64,000 bases of DNA from CADEDH01 sp965262175 (GTDB taxonomy: Bacteria; Actinomycetota; Acidimicrobiia; Acidimicrobiales; SZUA-35), in the NCBI GenBank assembly GCA_965262175.1, contig CBDHES010000002.1:682001-746000 (forward strand), in the 5' to 3' direction. Each line of letters begins with the position of its first letter. The first letter of the stretch is position 1. Positions 1-8,709 of the stretch are shown piece by piece. Under the pieces are notes generated by a model. It made no database searches, was not told where the DNA came from, and was given only the letters and a program-made list of their open reading frames with translations. A program made the position numbers and the translations under genes.

Positions 1-1
1 G

Positions 2-478
2 GACGCCAAGCGTCGAGACCTGCTCCTCCAGGCGGCGGCCATCGATCCGACGGCCACCCCGCCGGCGCTCCAGGGTGAGCTGACCCGGGCCGGAGCCCGC
101 CGACTCGACCACCTCGCCGACGAGCGACTTGAACAGGCGACGATCACCGACCGGGAACGGGCCGAGCTGGTGGCCGCCCGAACCCGGACCCGCTCCCTCG
201 AGCGGCTGGCCCAGCGACTGGCGGCGGCGGCGAACGAGCGGATCGAGGCGGCCGAGCTGGAGGCCTACCGGGACCTGATCGCGGTCCACGCCGCCCGCGA
301 CCTGGCCGCCCGTCGCGCCCCCACCGGCCGCGCCGGGGCCCGCCGATCCGAACCCCCTCGATCCGAACCGCGCTCGCCCGGAGCCCGCAGCGCCGAGGAC
401 CACTCGGCCCAAGCCCGCCCGGCGGGAAGCCGTTCCACCGCAACCCGCCACACCGTCCCGACCACTGGGGAGGCCTGA
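2..478 (+). CDS. fliJ: FliJ-like flagellar export protein (5' end outside window)
   Basis: The frame is open from the window edge, so the N-terminus is missing and about 158 residues are visible. The product is rich in Ala, Arg, Glu and Leu with heptad-like spacing (for example RLAQRLAAAANERIEAAELE), as expected of the coiled-coil FliJ export chaperone. A disordered Arg/Pro/Ser tail follows. FliJ links the flagellar ATPase FliI to the export gate. The call rests mainly on context: it lies 2 bases upstream of a peptidoglycan hydrolase and then FliK, FlgD and FlgE, the usual order after fliI-fliJ. Sequence similarity in this family is weak, so another coiled-coil flagellar protein is possible. 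Confidence 0.6.
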   Translation, partial: DAKRRDLLLQAAAIDPTATPPALQGELTRAGARRLDHLADERLEQATITDRERAELVAARTRTRSLERLAQRLAAAANERIEAAELEAYRDLIAVHAARDLAARRAPTGRAGARRSEPPRSEPRSPGARSAEDHSAQARPAGSRSTATRHTVPTTGEA

Positions 479-480
479 CG

Positions 481-1578
481 ATGCCCGATCCGATCTCCTT
501 CACCGGGGGCCCGCCCCTCGCCGTCCCGGCCCGCATCGCCGAGATCCGATCCCGGTTCGGCCGGGTCCAGTCGACCGGCGACGGCGCCACCTTCGATGCC
601 CTCCTGGCCCGGGCCGGCGGGGTCGGGGGCACCCTCGGCACCGAGAGCCTGGGGCCGGCGGTTCTCGGGGGGCACCTGCGGACCGGCGACGAGCTCGGTT
701 CGACGACCACCGCCAACCCACCGCCTACCGCCGCCGGCCAGGCCGTGGTCACCGCGGCGATGGAGTATCTGGGCGTGCCGTACCTGTGGGGGGGCACCGA
801 CCCCGAGACCGGGTTCGACTGCTCCGGCTTGATCCAGCACGCCTACCGCGACATCGGGATCGAGATTCCCAAGTGGAGTCGGCACCAGGCGACCATCGGC
901 GTCGAGGTCCCATCCCTGGCGGAGGCCCAACCGGGCGACATCATCGCCTTCGGGGAGCCGGTCAACCACGTCGGGTTGTACATCGGCGACGGTCAGATGC
1001 TCCACGCCCCCCGGACCGGCGACGTCGTCAAGATCGAGACGGTCGACCGGCCGATCGCCACCATCCGGCGGGTCATCGGAACCCCATCCGCAGGGCCCTC
1101 GGTGGCCGGTCCATCGCTGACGATCCCATCGGCCACGACAACGACCGACGCACCGGCCGCCGTCGCCACCGACCGCGGTCCGGCCCTCGACAGCCCCGGG
1201 GCGGCCCCCTATCGCTCCCTGTTCGTCGACGCCGGCAGCCGCTGGGGAGTCGATCCCGCGCTGTTGGCGGCGATCGCCCAGACCGAGTCGGCCTTCGATC
1301 CCGGTGCGGTCAGCCCGGTCGGAGCCCAGGGACTCATGCAGTTCATGCCGGCCACCGCCGCCGAGATGGGGGTCGATCCATGGGATCCGGCCTCGGCGAT
1401 CGACGGTGCGGCCCGCTATCTCAGGATCTCCCTCGACCAGTTCGGAAGCGACGATCTCGCCATCGCCTCCTACAACGCCGGTCGGGGAGCAGTTACCCGC
1501 CACGGGGGCATCCCGCCATTCCCCGAGACACAACGCTATGTGCAGAAGGTGCTCGACGCCTGGAAGGGATACGCATGA
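481..1578 (+). CDS. NlpC/P60 endopeptidase - lytic transglycosylase fusion of the flagellar operon
   Basis: 365 aa with two peptidoglycan-cutting domains. Residues about 85-200 form an NlpC/P60 domain: Cys114 in GFDCSG, His163 in VNHVGLYIG and a third polar ligand at His175. A Thr/Ala/Pro linker follows. Residues about 243-365 form a goose-type lysozyme/SLT domain with catalytic Glu269 in QTESAFD, then GLMQFMP and the SYNAGRGAV motif. There is no signal peptide, so export may go through the flagellar secretion system, as for FlgJ. It starts 2 bases after the upstream stop and overlaps fliK by ATGA. It probably opens the cell wall for the rod and hook. Enzymatic class is secure; the flagellar role is inferred from position. 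Confidence 0.88.
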   Translation: MPDPISFTGGPPLAVPARIAEIRSRFGRVQSTGDGATFDALLARAGGVGGTLGTESLGPAVLGGHLRTGDELGSTTTANPPPTAAGQAVVTAAMEYLGVPYLWGGTDPETGFDCSGLIQHAYRDIGIEIPKWSRHQATIGVEVPSLAEAQPGDIIAFGEPVNHVGLYIGDGQMLHAPRTGDVVKIETVDRPIATIRRVIGTPSAGPSVAGPSLTIPSATTTTDAPAAVATDRGPALDSPGAAPYRSLFVDAGSRWGVDPALLAAIAQTESAFDPGAVSPVGAQGLMQFMPATAAEMGVDPWDPASAIDGAARYLRISLDQFGSDDLAIASYNAGRGAVTRHGGIPPFPETQRYVQKVLDAWKGYA

Positions 1579-3071
1579 TGAGCGCACCAGCCCCGATGCT
1601 GCCACCACCGGCAGCCCCGGCCGGACCGGAACCTGCCGGGCCCGGGGCCGCCAACCGACCACGGGCCGACGCAACCCAGCGGCCGAGCCGTGACGACCGA
1701 CGCTCGGAGGCCGATCGATCGGAACGTGACCGCTTCGACGACGCCCTCAACGACGCCATGGACGCCGACCGGCCCCCGGGCGGTTCCGAGGGACCCGATG
1801 AGGCCGTCTCGCGTCCGTCCGATGAAGCCGGCGACCCTCCACCCGAGGGCCCGCCCGACGGCCATGCCGACGGCGAGGCCGACGGCGGCGAGGGCGACCG
1901 TGGGGCCACCGAGTCGGCCGAGCTGCTGGCGATGCTGAACGTCGCCGAGACGACCGACGGAGCGATCCTCCCCGCCGTCGAGGGCACCGACGTGCAGGCC
2001 CTCGACCCGGCGGCGACCGGCGAGGGCCCGGAAACGGCGATCGCCGTCGACGCCGACCCCGTCGAGGGGGTCGTGGCCTCCGTCGGGACACCGACCCAGA
2101 CCGACCCCGCCATCGTCGGTGCCGCCTCGGCCACCGTGGCCGCCGACCGGGCTGCGGTCAACCCGTCGACCACCACCGACGCCACGGCCAACGCCACCCC
2201 CGATCGGGTAGCGGGTGCCGCCGGGGCGCCAGTGTCGGCCCCGGTCGAGGCGACCGTCGCGGCCAACGGGCAAGACCAGGCACCGCCGGATCCCACCGCC
2301 GGCTCGGCGTCCGGTAGCGGCGAGGCCACGGCCGACGCCGGTGCCGAGGGCCAGGGCGGAGGCGACCGTCCCGACGGCGAGGCCGCCGCTCTCCCCGAGT
2401 CGGCGGTCCGACCGGTCCGAACCGAGGGCGGCGCCACGCCATCGACCTCACCGTCGATCCGGCTCGACGGCGGCCCGACCGCTGTCACCGGTGACGCCAG
2501 GGTCGACGCTTCGACCGGCTCCGGCTCCCCGACGTCGCCCGAGGGTGCCCTGGACGCTTCGGTCGATGGCAACGATCCCGTCTGGCGCCAGGTGCGGCGG
2601 GCCGTCGGGTCGCTCCGGCTCAACCAGGCTGGTGAGCAGCAGCTCACGGTCCGACTCAACCCGGCCGAGCTCGGGTCGGTGACCATCCGGGTCACGGCCG
2701 GCGAGCAGGGAACCACGATCGGCCTCGTCGCCGACTCGGCCCAGGGCCTCGCCCGGCTCCAGGCCCAGCGATCGCTCCTCACCAGCGAGCTCCGCCTCAA
2801 CGGGCTCGACGTGGCGGTCGACGTCAGCGCCGGCGATGCCTTTGGGGGGCGCTCTGACGGTGGCCGACCGGCGCCGGAGGCCGGCCTCCACGGCGATGCC
2901 GGCAACCGGTCGGCGGCGGGCGACGGCCGAACGGCTGGCGACGACCTCTTCGGCGGTCCTGGCGATGGACCCTCACCGGGGCAGCACCCGGGCCGGCTCA
3001 TCATCGACCGGTTCGCCCCCCTCGACCTTCGACGAGCCAGCCGGGCGAGCCTCGTCGACCTCGACCTGTGA
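1575..3071 (+). CDS. fliK: flagellar hook-length control protein FliK
   Basis: 498 aa. The first 330 or so residues are low-complexity Ala/Asp/Gly/Pro/Thr, the disordered ruler part typical of FliK. Residues about 335-425 are the conserved C-terminal hook-length domain (Flg_hook), with the motif LTVRLNPAELGSVTIRV followed by a segment that matches the GL-x-A-x-AQ-x-L-x-LR pattern. FliK measures hook length and switches export specificity. The start at the double ATG (1575/1578) overlaps the preceding stop, implying translational coupling. A further disordered tail of about 70 residues follows the domain. flgD and flgE come directly downstream. Confidence 0.88.
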   Translation: MMSAPAPMLPPPAAPAGPEPAGPGAANRPRADATQRPSRDDRRSEADRSERDRFDDALNDAMDADRPPGGSEGPDEAVSRPSDEAGDPPPEGPPDGHADGEADGGEGDRGATESAELLAMLNVAETTDGAILPAVEGTDVQALDPAATGEGPETAIAVDADPVEGVVASVGTPTQTDPAIVGAASATVAADRAAVNPSTTTDATANATPDRVAGAAGAPVSAPVEATVAANGQDQAPPDPTAGSASGSGEATADAGAEGQGGGDRPDGEAAALPESAVRPVRTEGGATPSTSPSIRLDGGPTAVTGDARVDASTGSGSPTSPEGALDASVDGNDPVWRQVRRAVGSLRLNQAGEQQLTVRLNPAELGSVTIRVTAGEQGTTIGLVADSAQGLARLQAQRSLLTSELRLNGLDVAVDVSAGDAFGGRSDGGRPAPEAGLHGDAGNRSAAGDGRTAGDDLFGGPGDGPSPGQHPGRLIIDRFAPLDLRRASRASLVDLDL

Positions 3072-3108
3072 CCGCCCGACCAGACCCTTTCGAGAAAGCG
3101 AGCCTTCG

Positions 3109-3648
3109 ATGACCGACTTCGTCACCGCAACCGCCGGCGAGACCGTCGTCCCGCCGGCCTACCAACTGCCGCCGACCGGGGTCCGGGAGCCGACCAGCGA
3201 CCTCGACAAGGACCAGTTCCTCCAGCTGCTGGTGGCTCAGCTCAAGCACCAGGACCCGCTGGAGCCGACCTCATCCGACGACTTCATCGCCACGTCGGCC
3301 CAGTTCACCGTCGTCGAGAAGCTCGACGAGCTCGCCCAGCAGGGCGAGAACTCGGCCCTCATCAACTCGCTGGCCACCGCGGCCAGCCTGTTCGGCCGGG
3401 AGGTGGTGGCGACCAGCGGCGACGGTCAGATGACCGCCATCGTCGAGCGGAGCCAGATCGCCGGCAGCCAGGTCAACCTCGTCACCGATCGGGGTCCGAT
3501 CCCGCTCGAGTCGGTGATCGAGGTCGGCCCCGCCCCCACCGAACCCTCGTTCTCGGCGACGGCTCCGGCCGCCGTCTCATCCCCGCCCGCCCCCGCACCG
3601 TCCGACTCCCCAACCGGGAGTTCCTCTTCCTCAGGAGATGCCCAATGA
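3109..3648 (+). CDS. flgD: flagellar hook assembly protein FlgD (short form)
   Basis: 179 aa. The N-terminal FlgD signature is clear at residues 28-75: DKDQFLQLLVAQLKHQDPLE, then a TSSDDFIATSAQFTVVEKL segment. FlgD forms the scaffold cap on which hook subunits polymerise. The C-terminal half is short: after about residue 145 it becomes a Pro/Ser/Ala tail, so the Tudor/FnIII-like domain of enterobacterial FlgD seems reduced. The ATG was chosen because it lies 7 bases after an AAGCGAG-like stretch and directly before the conserved domain. The 3' end overlaps flgE by ATGA. Confidence 0.88.
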   Translation: MTDFVTATAGETVVPPAYQLPPTGVREPTSDLDKDQFLQLLVAQLKHQDPLEPTSSDDFIATSAQFTVVEKLDELAQQGENSALINSLATAASLFGREVVATSGDGQMTAIVERSQIAGSQVNLVTDRGPIPLESVIEVGPAPTEPSFSATAPAAVSSPPAPAPSDSPTGSSSSSGDAQ

Positions 3649-4883
3649 TCAGATCCATGTACTCCGCGGTGTCGGGCCTGCAGAGCCATCAGCTCATGAT
3701 GGACGTGGTCGGCAACAACATCGCCAACGTCAACACGCACGGCTTCAAGCGCAGCTCATCGATGTTCCAGGAGGTGCTCAGCCAGTACCTGACCGGGGCC
3801 AGCGCCCCGACCGAGACCACCGGCGGCACCAACCCCAACCAGGTCGGCCTCGGCAGCATGGTCTCGGGCACCCCCCAGACCTTCGAGCAGGGCTTCCTCC
3901 AGGTCACCAACCGGGAGCTCGACGTGGCGATCCAGGGCGACGGCTTCTTCGTGGTCGACGACGGCGTGGAGCGGCTCTTCACCCGAGCCGGGTCGTTCTT
4001 CCTCGACGCCGACGGTCGGATGGTCACCAGCGACGGTGCCCTGGTCCAGGGATGGGCGGCCGAGATCGACGGGTCGTTCGACCCCGCTCAGGAGGCCGGC
4101 ATCATCCGGATCCCGATGGGCGATCTCCAGCCCCCGGTCGTCACCTCCCAGATCACGCTGGGCGGCAACCTGCCCAGCACGTCGCTGGTCGGCGAGACGA
4201 TCACCACCGGGTTGGAGATGTACGACGATCAGGGCAACAGCGTGCCGCTGACGATCGCCTTCCAGAAGACGGCGCTCGACCAGTGGACGGCCTCGGCCAC
4301 CTACGGCGATCCGCCGACGGCGGTCCCGATGACCGACAACGTCGTCACCTTCAACAACGGTGAGGTCCTCGCTCCGGCCGACTTCGACATCAACATCGCC
4401 GCCGGGTCCATCCCCGACATGGGTGCGATCTCGCTCACGATCGGGGGGCCGGACACCGATCGACGGGTCACCCAGTTCGGCGTGTCGTCGTCGCTGGTGG
4501 TGTCGAACCAGAACGGCTCCGAGGCCGGGCTGCTCCAGACCATCTCGATCGGTCCCGACGGCACGATCGCCGGCTCGTTCTCCAGCGGCCAGACCAAGCC
4601 GGTGGCCAAGCTGGCACTCGCCATCTTCGCCAACCCCGGTGGTCTCGAGCGGGTCACCGGGTCGACGTGGCGGCCGACGGTCAACTCCGGCCTCCCCCAG
4701 GTCGGCCAGGTCAACACGGGCGGTCGGGGCCTGGTCGCTCCGGGCTCGCTCGAGATGTCCAACGTCGACCTGGCCCAGGAGTTCACCAGCCTGATCCAGT
4801 CCCAGCGAGGCTTCCAGGCCAACTCCCGGGTCGTCACCTCCGCCGACGAGTTGCTCGGGGAGATCGTCAACCTGAAGCGATAG
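3645..4883 (+). CDS. flgE: flagellar hook protein FlgE
   Basis: 412 aa. The N-terminus has the flagellar rod/hook signature (MIRSMYSAVSGLQSHQLMMD, then VVGNNIANVNTHGFKRSSS). The C-terminus has the matching helix (SNVDLAQEFTSLIQSQRGFQ, then ANSRVVTSADELL). The central part holds the FlgE-type domain with GDGFFVV and a DGRMV loop. It polymerises into the hook joining basal body and filament. Length fits FlgE better than FlgG (about 260 aa). Translationally coupled to flgD. A strong hairpin 28 bases downstream probably ends this transcription unit. Confidence 0.93.
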   Translation: MIRSMYSAVSGLQSHQLMMDVVGNNIANVNTHGFKRSSSMFQEVLSQYLTGASAPTETTGGTNPNQVGLGSMVSGTPQTFEQGFLQVTNRELDVAIQGDGFFVVDDGVERLFTRAGSFFLDADGRMVTSDGALVQGWAAEIDGSFDPAQEAGIIRIPMGDLQPPVVTSQITLGGNLPSTSLVGETITTGLEMYDDQGNSVPLTIAFQKTALDQWTASATYGDPPTAVPMTDNVVTFNNGEVLAPADFDINIAAGSIPDMGAISLTIGGPDTDRRVTQFGVSSSLVVSNQNGSEAGLLQTISIGPDGTIAGSFSSGQTKPVAKLALAIFANPGGLERVTGSTWRPTVNSGLPQVGQVNTGGRGLVAPGSLEMSNVDLAQEFTSLIQSQRGFQANSRVVTSADELLGEIVNLKR

Positions 4884-4910
4884 CCACCACCTCGCTCATC
4901 GGGTCTGCGG

Positions 4911-4940
4911 GCCGCCATCTCCCGGTCGGGGGGTGGCGGC
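4911..4940 (+). terminator. hairpin after flgE
   Basis: GCCGCCA (4911-4917) pairs with TGGCGGC (4934-4940). The stem continues inward through TCTCCC/GGGGGG (with G-T pairs) to a GGTC loop, giving about 13 pairs. No U-tract follows, which is common in high-GC actinobacteria. Position between flgE and an unrelated gene supports a terminator. Confidence 0.6.
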
Positions 4941-4998
4941 TCGTGCCGTTCTGGAGCCCGGTCGAACACCGGCTCAAGATTCGACGCGCCGATTGTCG

Positions 4999-7914
4999 AT
5001 GCAGTACCGCACTGTTCGGCGCTCGGAGAGGGACGGACCCATCAACAAGAAACGCGGACTCAGCTCAATCGCCCTGCTCGCCTCGGGGGTCCTGGTCGCA
5101 TCGGCCTGCTCGAGCTCGTCGGTCACCGACCAAGCGGTCGCTGCCGAACGGCCACCTCCCCCACCGGTGGCCGAGATGAACGATCCGACCCCGGCCCACC
5201 CCGACGACGGCGTGTTCCGCTTCATCGTCACGCCGACGTCGTCCGGCGTTCCCCAGGTGACCCTGACCGAGGGGCCCTACGGCCGCTCGGCCGAGGACGA
5301 CGCCGGGACCGCGGCCGACGACGAGGCCGGAACCGACGACGCGGGGGCTGCCGCCGACGACGACGCAGGAGCGACCGACGCCGGGACCGCGGCCGACGAC
5401 GAGGCCGGATCCGACGCTGGCCAGATCGGTGACGAGGCGAGCGCCGAGGAGACGGCGGCCACTGCGGCCGACGACGAGCCGACCGCCGCCCTCCCCGACG
5501 AGGACGACGACGCCTGGGCCCTGGGCGACGACGGGTTGGCCGAGGTTCCGGCCGACTCGACGCTGGTGTTCCAGGATGGCGTCCTCGGCTACTACGAGGA
5601 CGGCCGCTGGGTGCCGATCGAGGACGGTGAGGGGCCGCTGGCCGCCGGCGACCGGTCGGGCGGCGGCGCCATCAGCCCACTCCCCGACGACCCCGATCCC
5701 GATCCCGACACCGACGGCGATCCCGCCGACGGCGACGACGACGACGCGGTCGAGAGCTTCGGTCACCCGATGATCGATGCCCTGGCGGCCGAGGAGTCGG
5801 TGCTGCGGATCGTGGCCATCGGCGACGGCAGCTACGCCGTCGAGACCGACGACCCGGCCATCCTGGCCGACCTCCCCGAGTTGGAGGTGGCCCACGACAC
5901 GCCGATCACGCTCACCACCGATCCCTACCTCGACTACCAGTGGGGGCTGGAGAACAACGGCAGCAACCTGAACGGGGCCGTCGGCTCGCCTCCTCCTCAG
6001 GTCCCCGACGCCGACATCGACTACACCGACGCAGCGGCCACCGCCACCGGCGACGGGGTGGTCGTGGCGGTGGTCGACACCGGCGTCGACTTCAGCCACC
6101 CCGACCTGGCCGGGCAGAGCTGGATCAACGACGACGAGAACTGCGGGAACGGTGTCGACGACGACGCCAACGGATACGTCGACGACTGCTACGGCTGGGA
6201 CTTCGCGGCCGACGACAATCAGCCCTACCAGGCCGGGCATCACAATCACGGCACCCACGTGGCGGGGATCATCGCCTCCTCGTCCGGCAACGGCGTGGGC
6301 GTCGCCGGGGTGGCCCCCGACGTCAAGATCATGGATCTGAGCGTCTCCCCCAGCGGCTCGATCACCACGTCGGCCATCGCCCGAGCCGTCCGGTACGCCA
6401 CCGACAACGGCGCCGACATCATCAACCTGTCGCTCGGTTCGGCTCCCGGCACCGCGGCCGCCGCGGTCACGCCGATCATCGACGCCGTGCGCTACGCCGA
6501 CGAAGCCGGCGTGCTCGTGGTGGCGGCAGCGGGGAACAGCGGCGTCGACATCGACGCCCTCCCCGTCTATCCGGCCAGCACCGATACCCCCGGCCTCCTG
6601 ACGGTCGGTGCCTCGAGCGCCGCCGATACCAAGACCGGTTTCTCGAACTACGGGCAGACCGTCGATCTCTACGCCCCGGGCGAGCTGATCCTGTCGACAA
6701 CCCCCGGCGGGTACGTGTTCATGAGCGGCACGAGTCAGGCTGCCCCGATGGCGGCGGCCGTCGCCGCTCTGGTCCTCAGCCAGAACCCCAGCATGAGCCC
6801 GACCGAGGTCGGTGCCCACCTGGCAGCGACCGGTGACGCCTCGTCGGCACTGGACGGCCTGGCGGCCAACCCGGTGCGGATCAACGCCGCCCTGGCGGTC
6901 GGCGATGGCCCCGCCGACCCCGGCGATGATCCGGGCGGTAGCGGTGACCCCGACCCGGAGCCCGACCCGGAGCCGGTCACCCCGAGCGAACTCATGATCA
7001 TGGGCCTTCCCGGGTCGACGACCGACGGGGTCGAGGCCGAGATCCTGTTCGGCGACGCCGCCGACGAGCTCGGCGGACCGTTCAACTGGCAGGCCTCGTT
7101 CGTGGCGATCGTCGGGGGTGAGCCCTACGGGGTCCTCGACCTCCCGGTCGACGTCGACGGCACGACCCTCACCACCGACGACCGGGGCTCGGTCACCGTC
7201 GGCACCGACGCCTCCGATCTCGCGGTGTTGGCGACGACCCTGCCGGCGGGCGACTACGCACTCGTCGTCGAAGCGGTTCCGACCGACGACCCCGAGACCC
7301 GGTTGGGTCAGGCCTTCGTCTCCCGCTTCATCGTCGCCGAAGCACCGACCGCCGGTGGCGGAAGCGGCGGAGGGTCTGGCGGCGGAGGCGGCGGAGGCGG
7401 CGGGTCTGGCGGCGGCGGCGGGTCTGGCGGCAGCGGCTCCGGCGGCTCGGGCGGCTCCGGCTCAGGCGGCAGCGGCGGGTCTGGCGGCAGCGGCTCCGGC
7501 GGCTCGGGCGGCTCCGGCGGCAGCGGCGGGTCTGGCGGCAGCGGCTCCGGCGGCAGCGGCGGGTCTGGCGGCAGCGGCTCCGGCGGCTCGGGCGGCTCGG
7601 GCGGCTCGGGCTCCGGCGGCAGCGGCGGCTCGGGCTCCGGCGGCAGCGGCGGCTCGGGCTCCGGCGGCTCCGGCGGCTCGGGTGGCTCGGGCGGCAGCGG
7701 CTCCGGCGGCTCGGGTGGCTCAGGCGGCTCCGGCTCTCGGGCGGCGGGTCTCCGGCGGCAGCGGCTCCGGCGGCAGCGGCTCCGGCGGCTCCGGCGGCAG
7801 CGGCTCCGGCGGCTCCACCGGCGGCGGCAGCGGCTCCGGCGGCGGGGGGACCACCCCGACCCCGGGGACCGGCGTGCCCTCCCTACCTCCCCTCGAGCCG
7901 GTCGAGGATGGTGA
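4999..7914 (+). CDS. subtilisin-like (S8) serine protease lipoprotein; ends out of frame
   Basis: The N-terminus has a basic stretch, a hydrophobic core and a lipobox (VASAC, Cys37), so it is probably an exported lipoprotein. Residues about 95-160 are an acidic Asp/Ala/Gly repeat region. The S8 catalytic domain spans about 340-640: Asp360 in VVDTGVD, His417 in NHGTHVAG, Asn513 in AAGNSG, Ser579 in SGTSQAAP. A beta-rich domain and a long Gly/Ser linker from about 7360 follow. Near 7735 the frame slips: the last 60 or so residues become Arg/Leu-rich nonsense and end at 7914, while the proper C-terminus continues in another frame (see 7752-8506). ATG 4999 was chosen because it directly precedes the signal sequence; GTG 4933 is possible but lies inside the flgE terminator hairpin. 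Confidence 0.75.
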   Translation: MQYRTVRRSERDGPINKKRGLSSIALLASGVLVASACSSSSVTDQAVAAERPPPPPVAEMNDPTPAHPDDGVFRFIVTPTSSGVPQVTLTEGPYGRSAEDDAGTAADDEAGTDDAGAAADDDAGATDAGTAADDEAGSDAGQIGDEASAEETAATAADDEPTAALPDEDDDAWALGDDGLAEVPADSTLVFQDGVLGYYEDGRWVPIEDGEGPLAAGDRSGGGAISPLPDDPDPDPDTDGDPADGDDDDAVESFGHPMIDALAAEESVLRIVAIGDGSYAVETDDPAILADLPELEVAHDTPITLTTDPYLDYQWGLENNGSNLNGAVGSPPPQVPDADIDYTDAAATATGDGVVVAVVDTGVDFSHPDLAGQSWINDDENCGNGVDDDANGYVDDCYGWDFAADDNQPYQAGHHNHGTHVAGIIASSSGNGVGVAGVAPDVKIMDLSVSPSGSITTSAIARAVRYATDNGADIINLSLGSAPGTAAAAVTPIIDAVRYADEAGVLVVAAAGNSGVDIDALPVYPASTDTPGLLTVGASSAADTKTGFSNYGQTVDLYAPGELILSTTPGGYVFMSGTSQAAPMAAAVAALVLSQNPSMSPTEVGAHLAATGDASSALDGLAANPVRINAALAVGDGPADPGDDPGGSGDPDPEPDPEPVTPSELMIMGLPGSTTDGVEAEILFGDAADELGGPFNWQASFVAIVGGEPYGVLDLPVDVDGTTLTTDDRGSVTVGTDASDLAVLATTLPAGDYALVVEAVPTDDPETRLGQAFVSRFIVAEAPTAGGGSGGGSGGGGGGGGGSGGGGGSGGSGSGGSGGSGSGGSGGSGGSGSGGSGGSGGSGGSGGSGSGGSGGSGGSGSGGSGGSGGSGSGGSGGSGSGGSGGSGSGGSGGSGGSGGSGSGGSGGSGGSGSRAAGLRRQRLRRQRLRRLRRQRLRRLHRRRQRLRRRGDHPDPGDRRALPTSPRAGRGW
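7360..7840 (+). repeat. Gly/Ser-coding low-complexity repeat
   Basis: About 480 bases built from permutations of GGCGGC, GGCTCC, GGCAGC, GGCTCG and GGGTCT, coding for (G-G-S) and (G-S-G) units. Such DNA is prone to slippage and to misassembly. The reading frame breaks inside it at 7735-7752. Confidence 0.9.
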
Positions 7915-8506
7915 CTGGCGGGTCCAGACCGTCTCACCCCGGACCGGCCCGACCGGGGGCGAGACCCTCGTCAGCCTGCTCGGCAACTTCCCCACCGACG
8001 TCGACGTGTGGTTCGGCGACACGCCGGGGACGATCGTGCTCCAGTTGTCGAGCTGGATCCTGGTCGACACCCCCAGGGTCGGCACGGCCGGTCTGGTCGA
8101 CATGACACTCCGGACCGGTTCCGGCGAGGAAGGGACCGTGCTGACGATCCCCGATGCGTTCCTGTTCGTCGACCCCGATCCGGGGTCGGGCGGATCGAGC
8201 GGAGGCGGCGGCTCGGGGGGCGGATCCGGCGGAAGCGGTTCGGGTCCCACCACCACCATTCCCGGGGCCACGACCACCACCCAGGCCGGGTCGGGTCAGA
8301 CCCCGACGACGGTGGCGCCGTCGACGACGACCACCATCGGGTCGACGACCACCACCGCCATCGGCTCACCCCGGAACCGGAGTGGGCGGGTCGGCGATCC
8401 GGTCGATCTGAACGGTGGCATCCGCGGTCAGCGTCTCGATGGCCTCGACGGGATCACCGGCACCCGGTACTGCAACAGCGACCCCTGCCCCGTCGAGCGA
8501 CTCTGA
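7752..8506 (+). pseudogene. frame-displaced C-terminus of the S8 protease (IPT/TIG-like domain and Thr-rich tail)
   Basis: This frame is open from within the Gly/Ser repeat to 8506 but has no start of its own. It resumes the G-S-G linker, then codes a beta-sandwich of about 80 residues with an IPT/TIG look (VSPRTGPTGGETLVSLLG, later VDVWFGDTPGTIV and DAFLFVD). A Thr-rich stretch (TTTIPGATTTTQAG and similar) and a short Cys-containing end follow. It is evidently the original C-terminus of the protease. Restoring the frame needs a net shift of one base. It may reflect a true mutation, phase variation, or an assembly error in the repeat. Confidence 0.7.
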
Positions 8507-8515
8507 GGGTGGCAT

Positions 8516-8546
8516 CGGTGGCACCCGCCTGACGGGGGTGCCACCG
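8516..8546 (+). terminator. perfect 11-bp hairpin after protease gene
   Basis: CGGTGGCACCC (8516-8526) and GGGTGCCACCG (8536-8546) pair perfectly around a 9-base loop, 9 bases past the stop at 8506. It is a probable factor-independent terminator without a clear U-tract. Confidence 0.65.
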
Positions 8547-8570
8547 ACCTGACGGTGAGTTCGTGACCTC

Positions 8571-8606
8571 CGATGCGGTGCCGGGCCGATGCCCGGCACC
8601 GCATCG
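8571..8606. terminator. perfect 16-bp hairpin
   Basis: CGATGCGGTGCCGGGC (8571-8586) and its exact reverse complement (8591-8606) enclose a CGAT tetraloop. It stands 24 bases after the previous hairpin. It may be a second terminator isolating the next gene, or a regulatory structure in that gene's leader. Confidence 0.5.
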
Positions 8607-8709
8607 CGCCTCGAGGCGTTCGTGGCGGCGGCGACCGGCTGAGATCGCAGCGCCACGCAGGTCCAGCACCGGGGCTAACGTCGCGCTCGCCGACCACGGG
8701 GAGCGAGCG

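Noticed and set aside
1493..3004. Long minus-strand open frame opposite fliK
   Set aside because: High-GC shadow: Ser/Pro/Arg-rich, no domain, and the sense strand has a recognisable FliK domain.
5065..6819. 584-codon minus-strand frame opposite the protease
   Set aside because: Gly/Val/Asp/Arg-rich mirror of an S8 protease with all catalytic motifs on the plus strand.
7360..7840. CRISPR-like or variable-number tandem array
   Set aside because: Units are permuted Gly/Ser codons with no constant repeat-spacer pattern.
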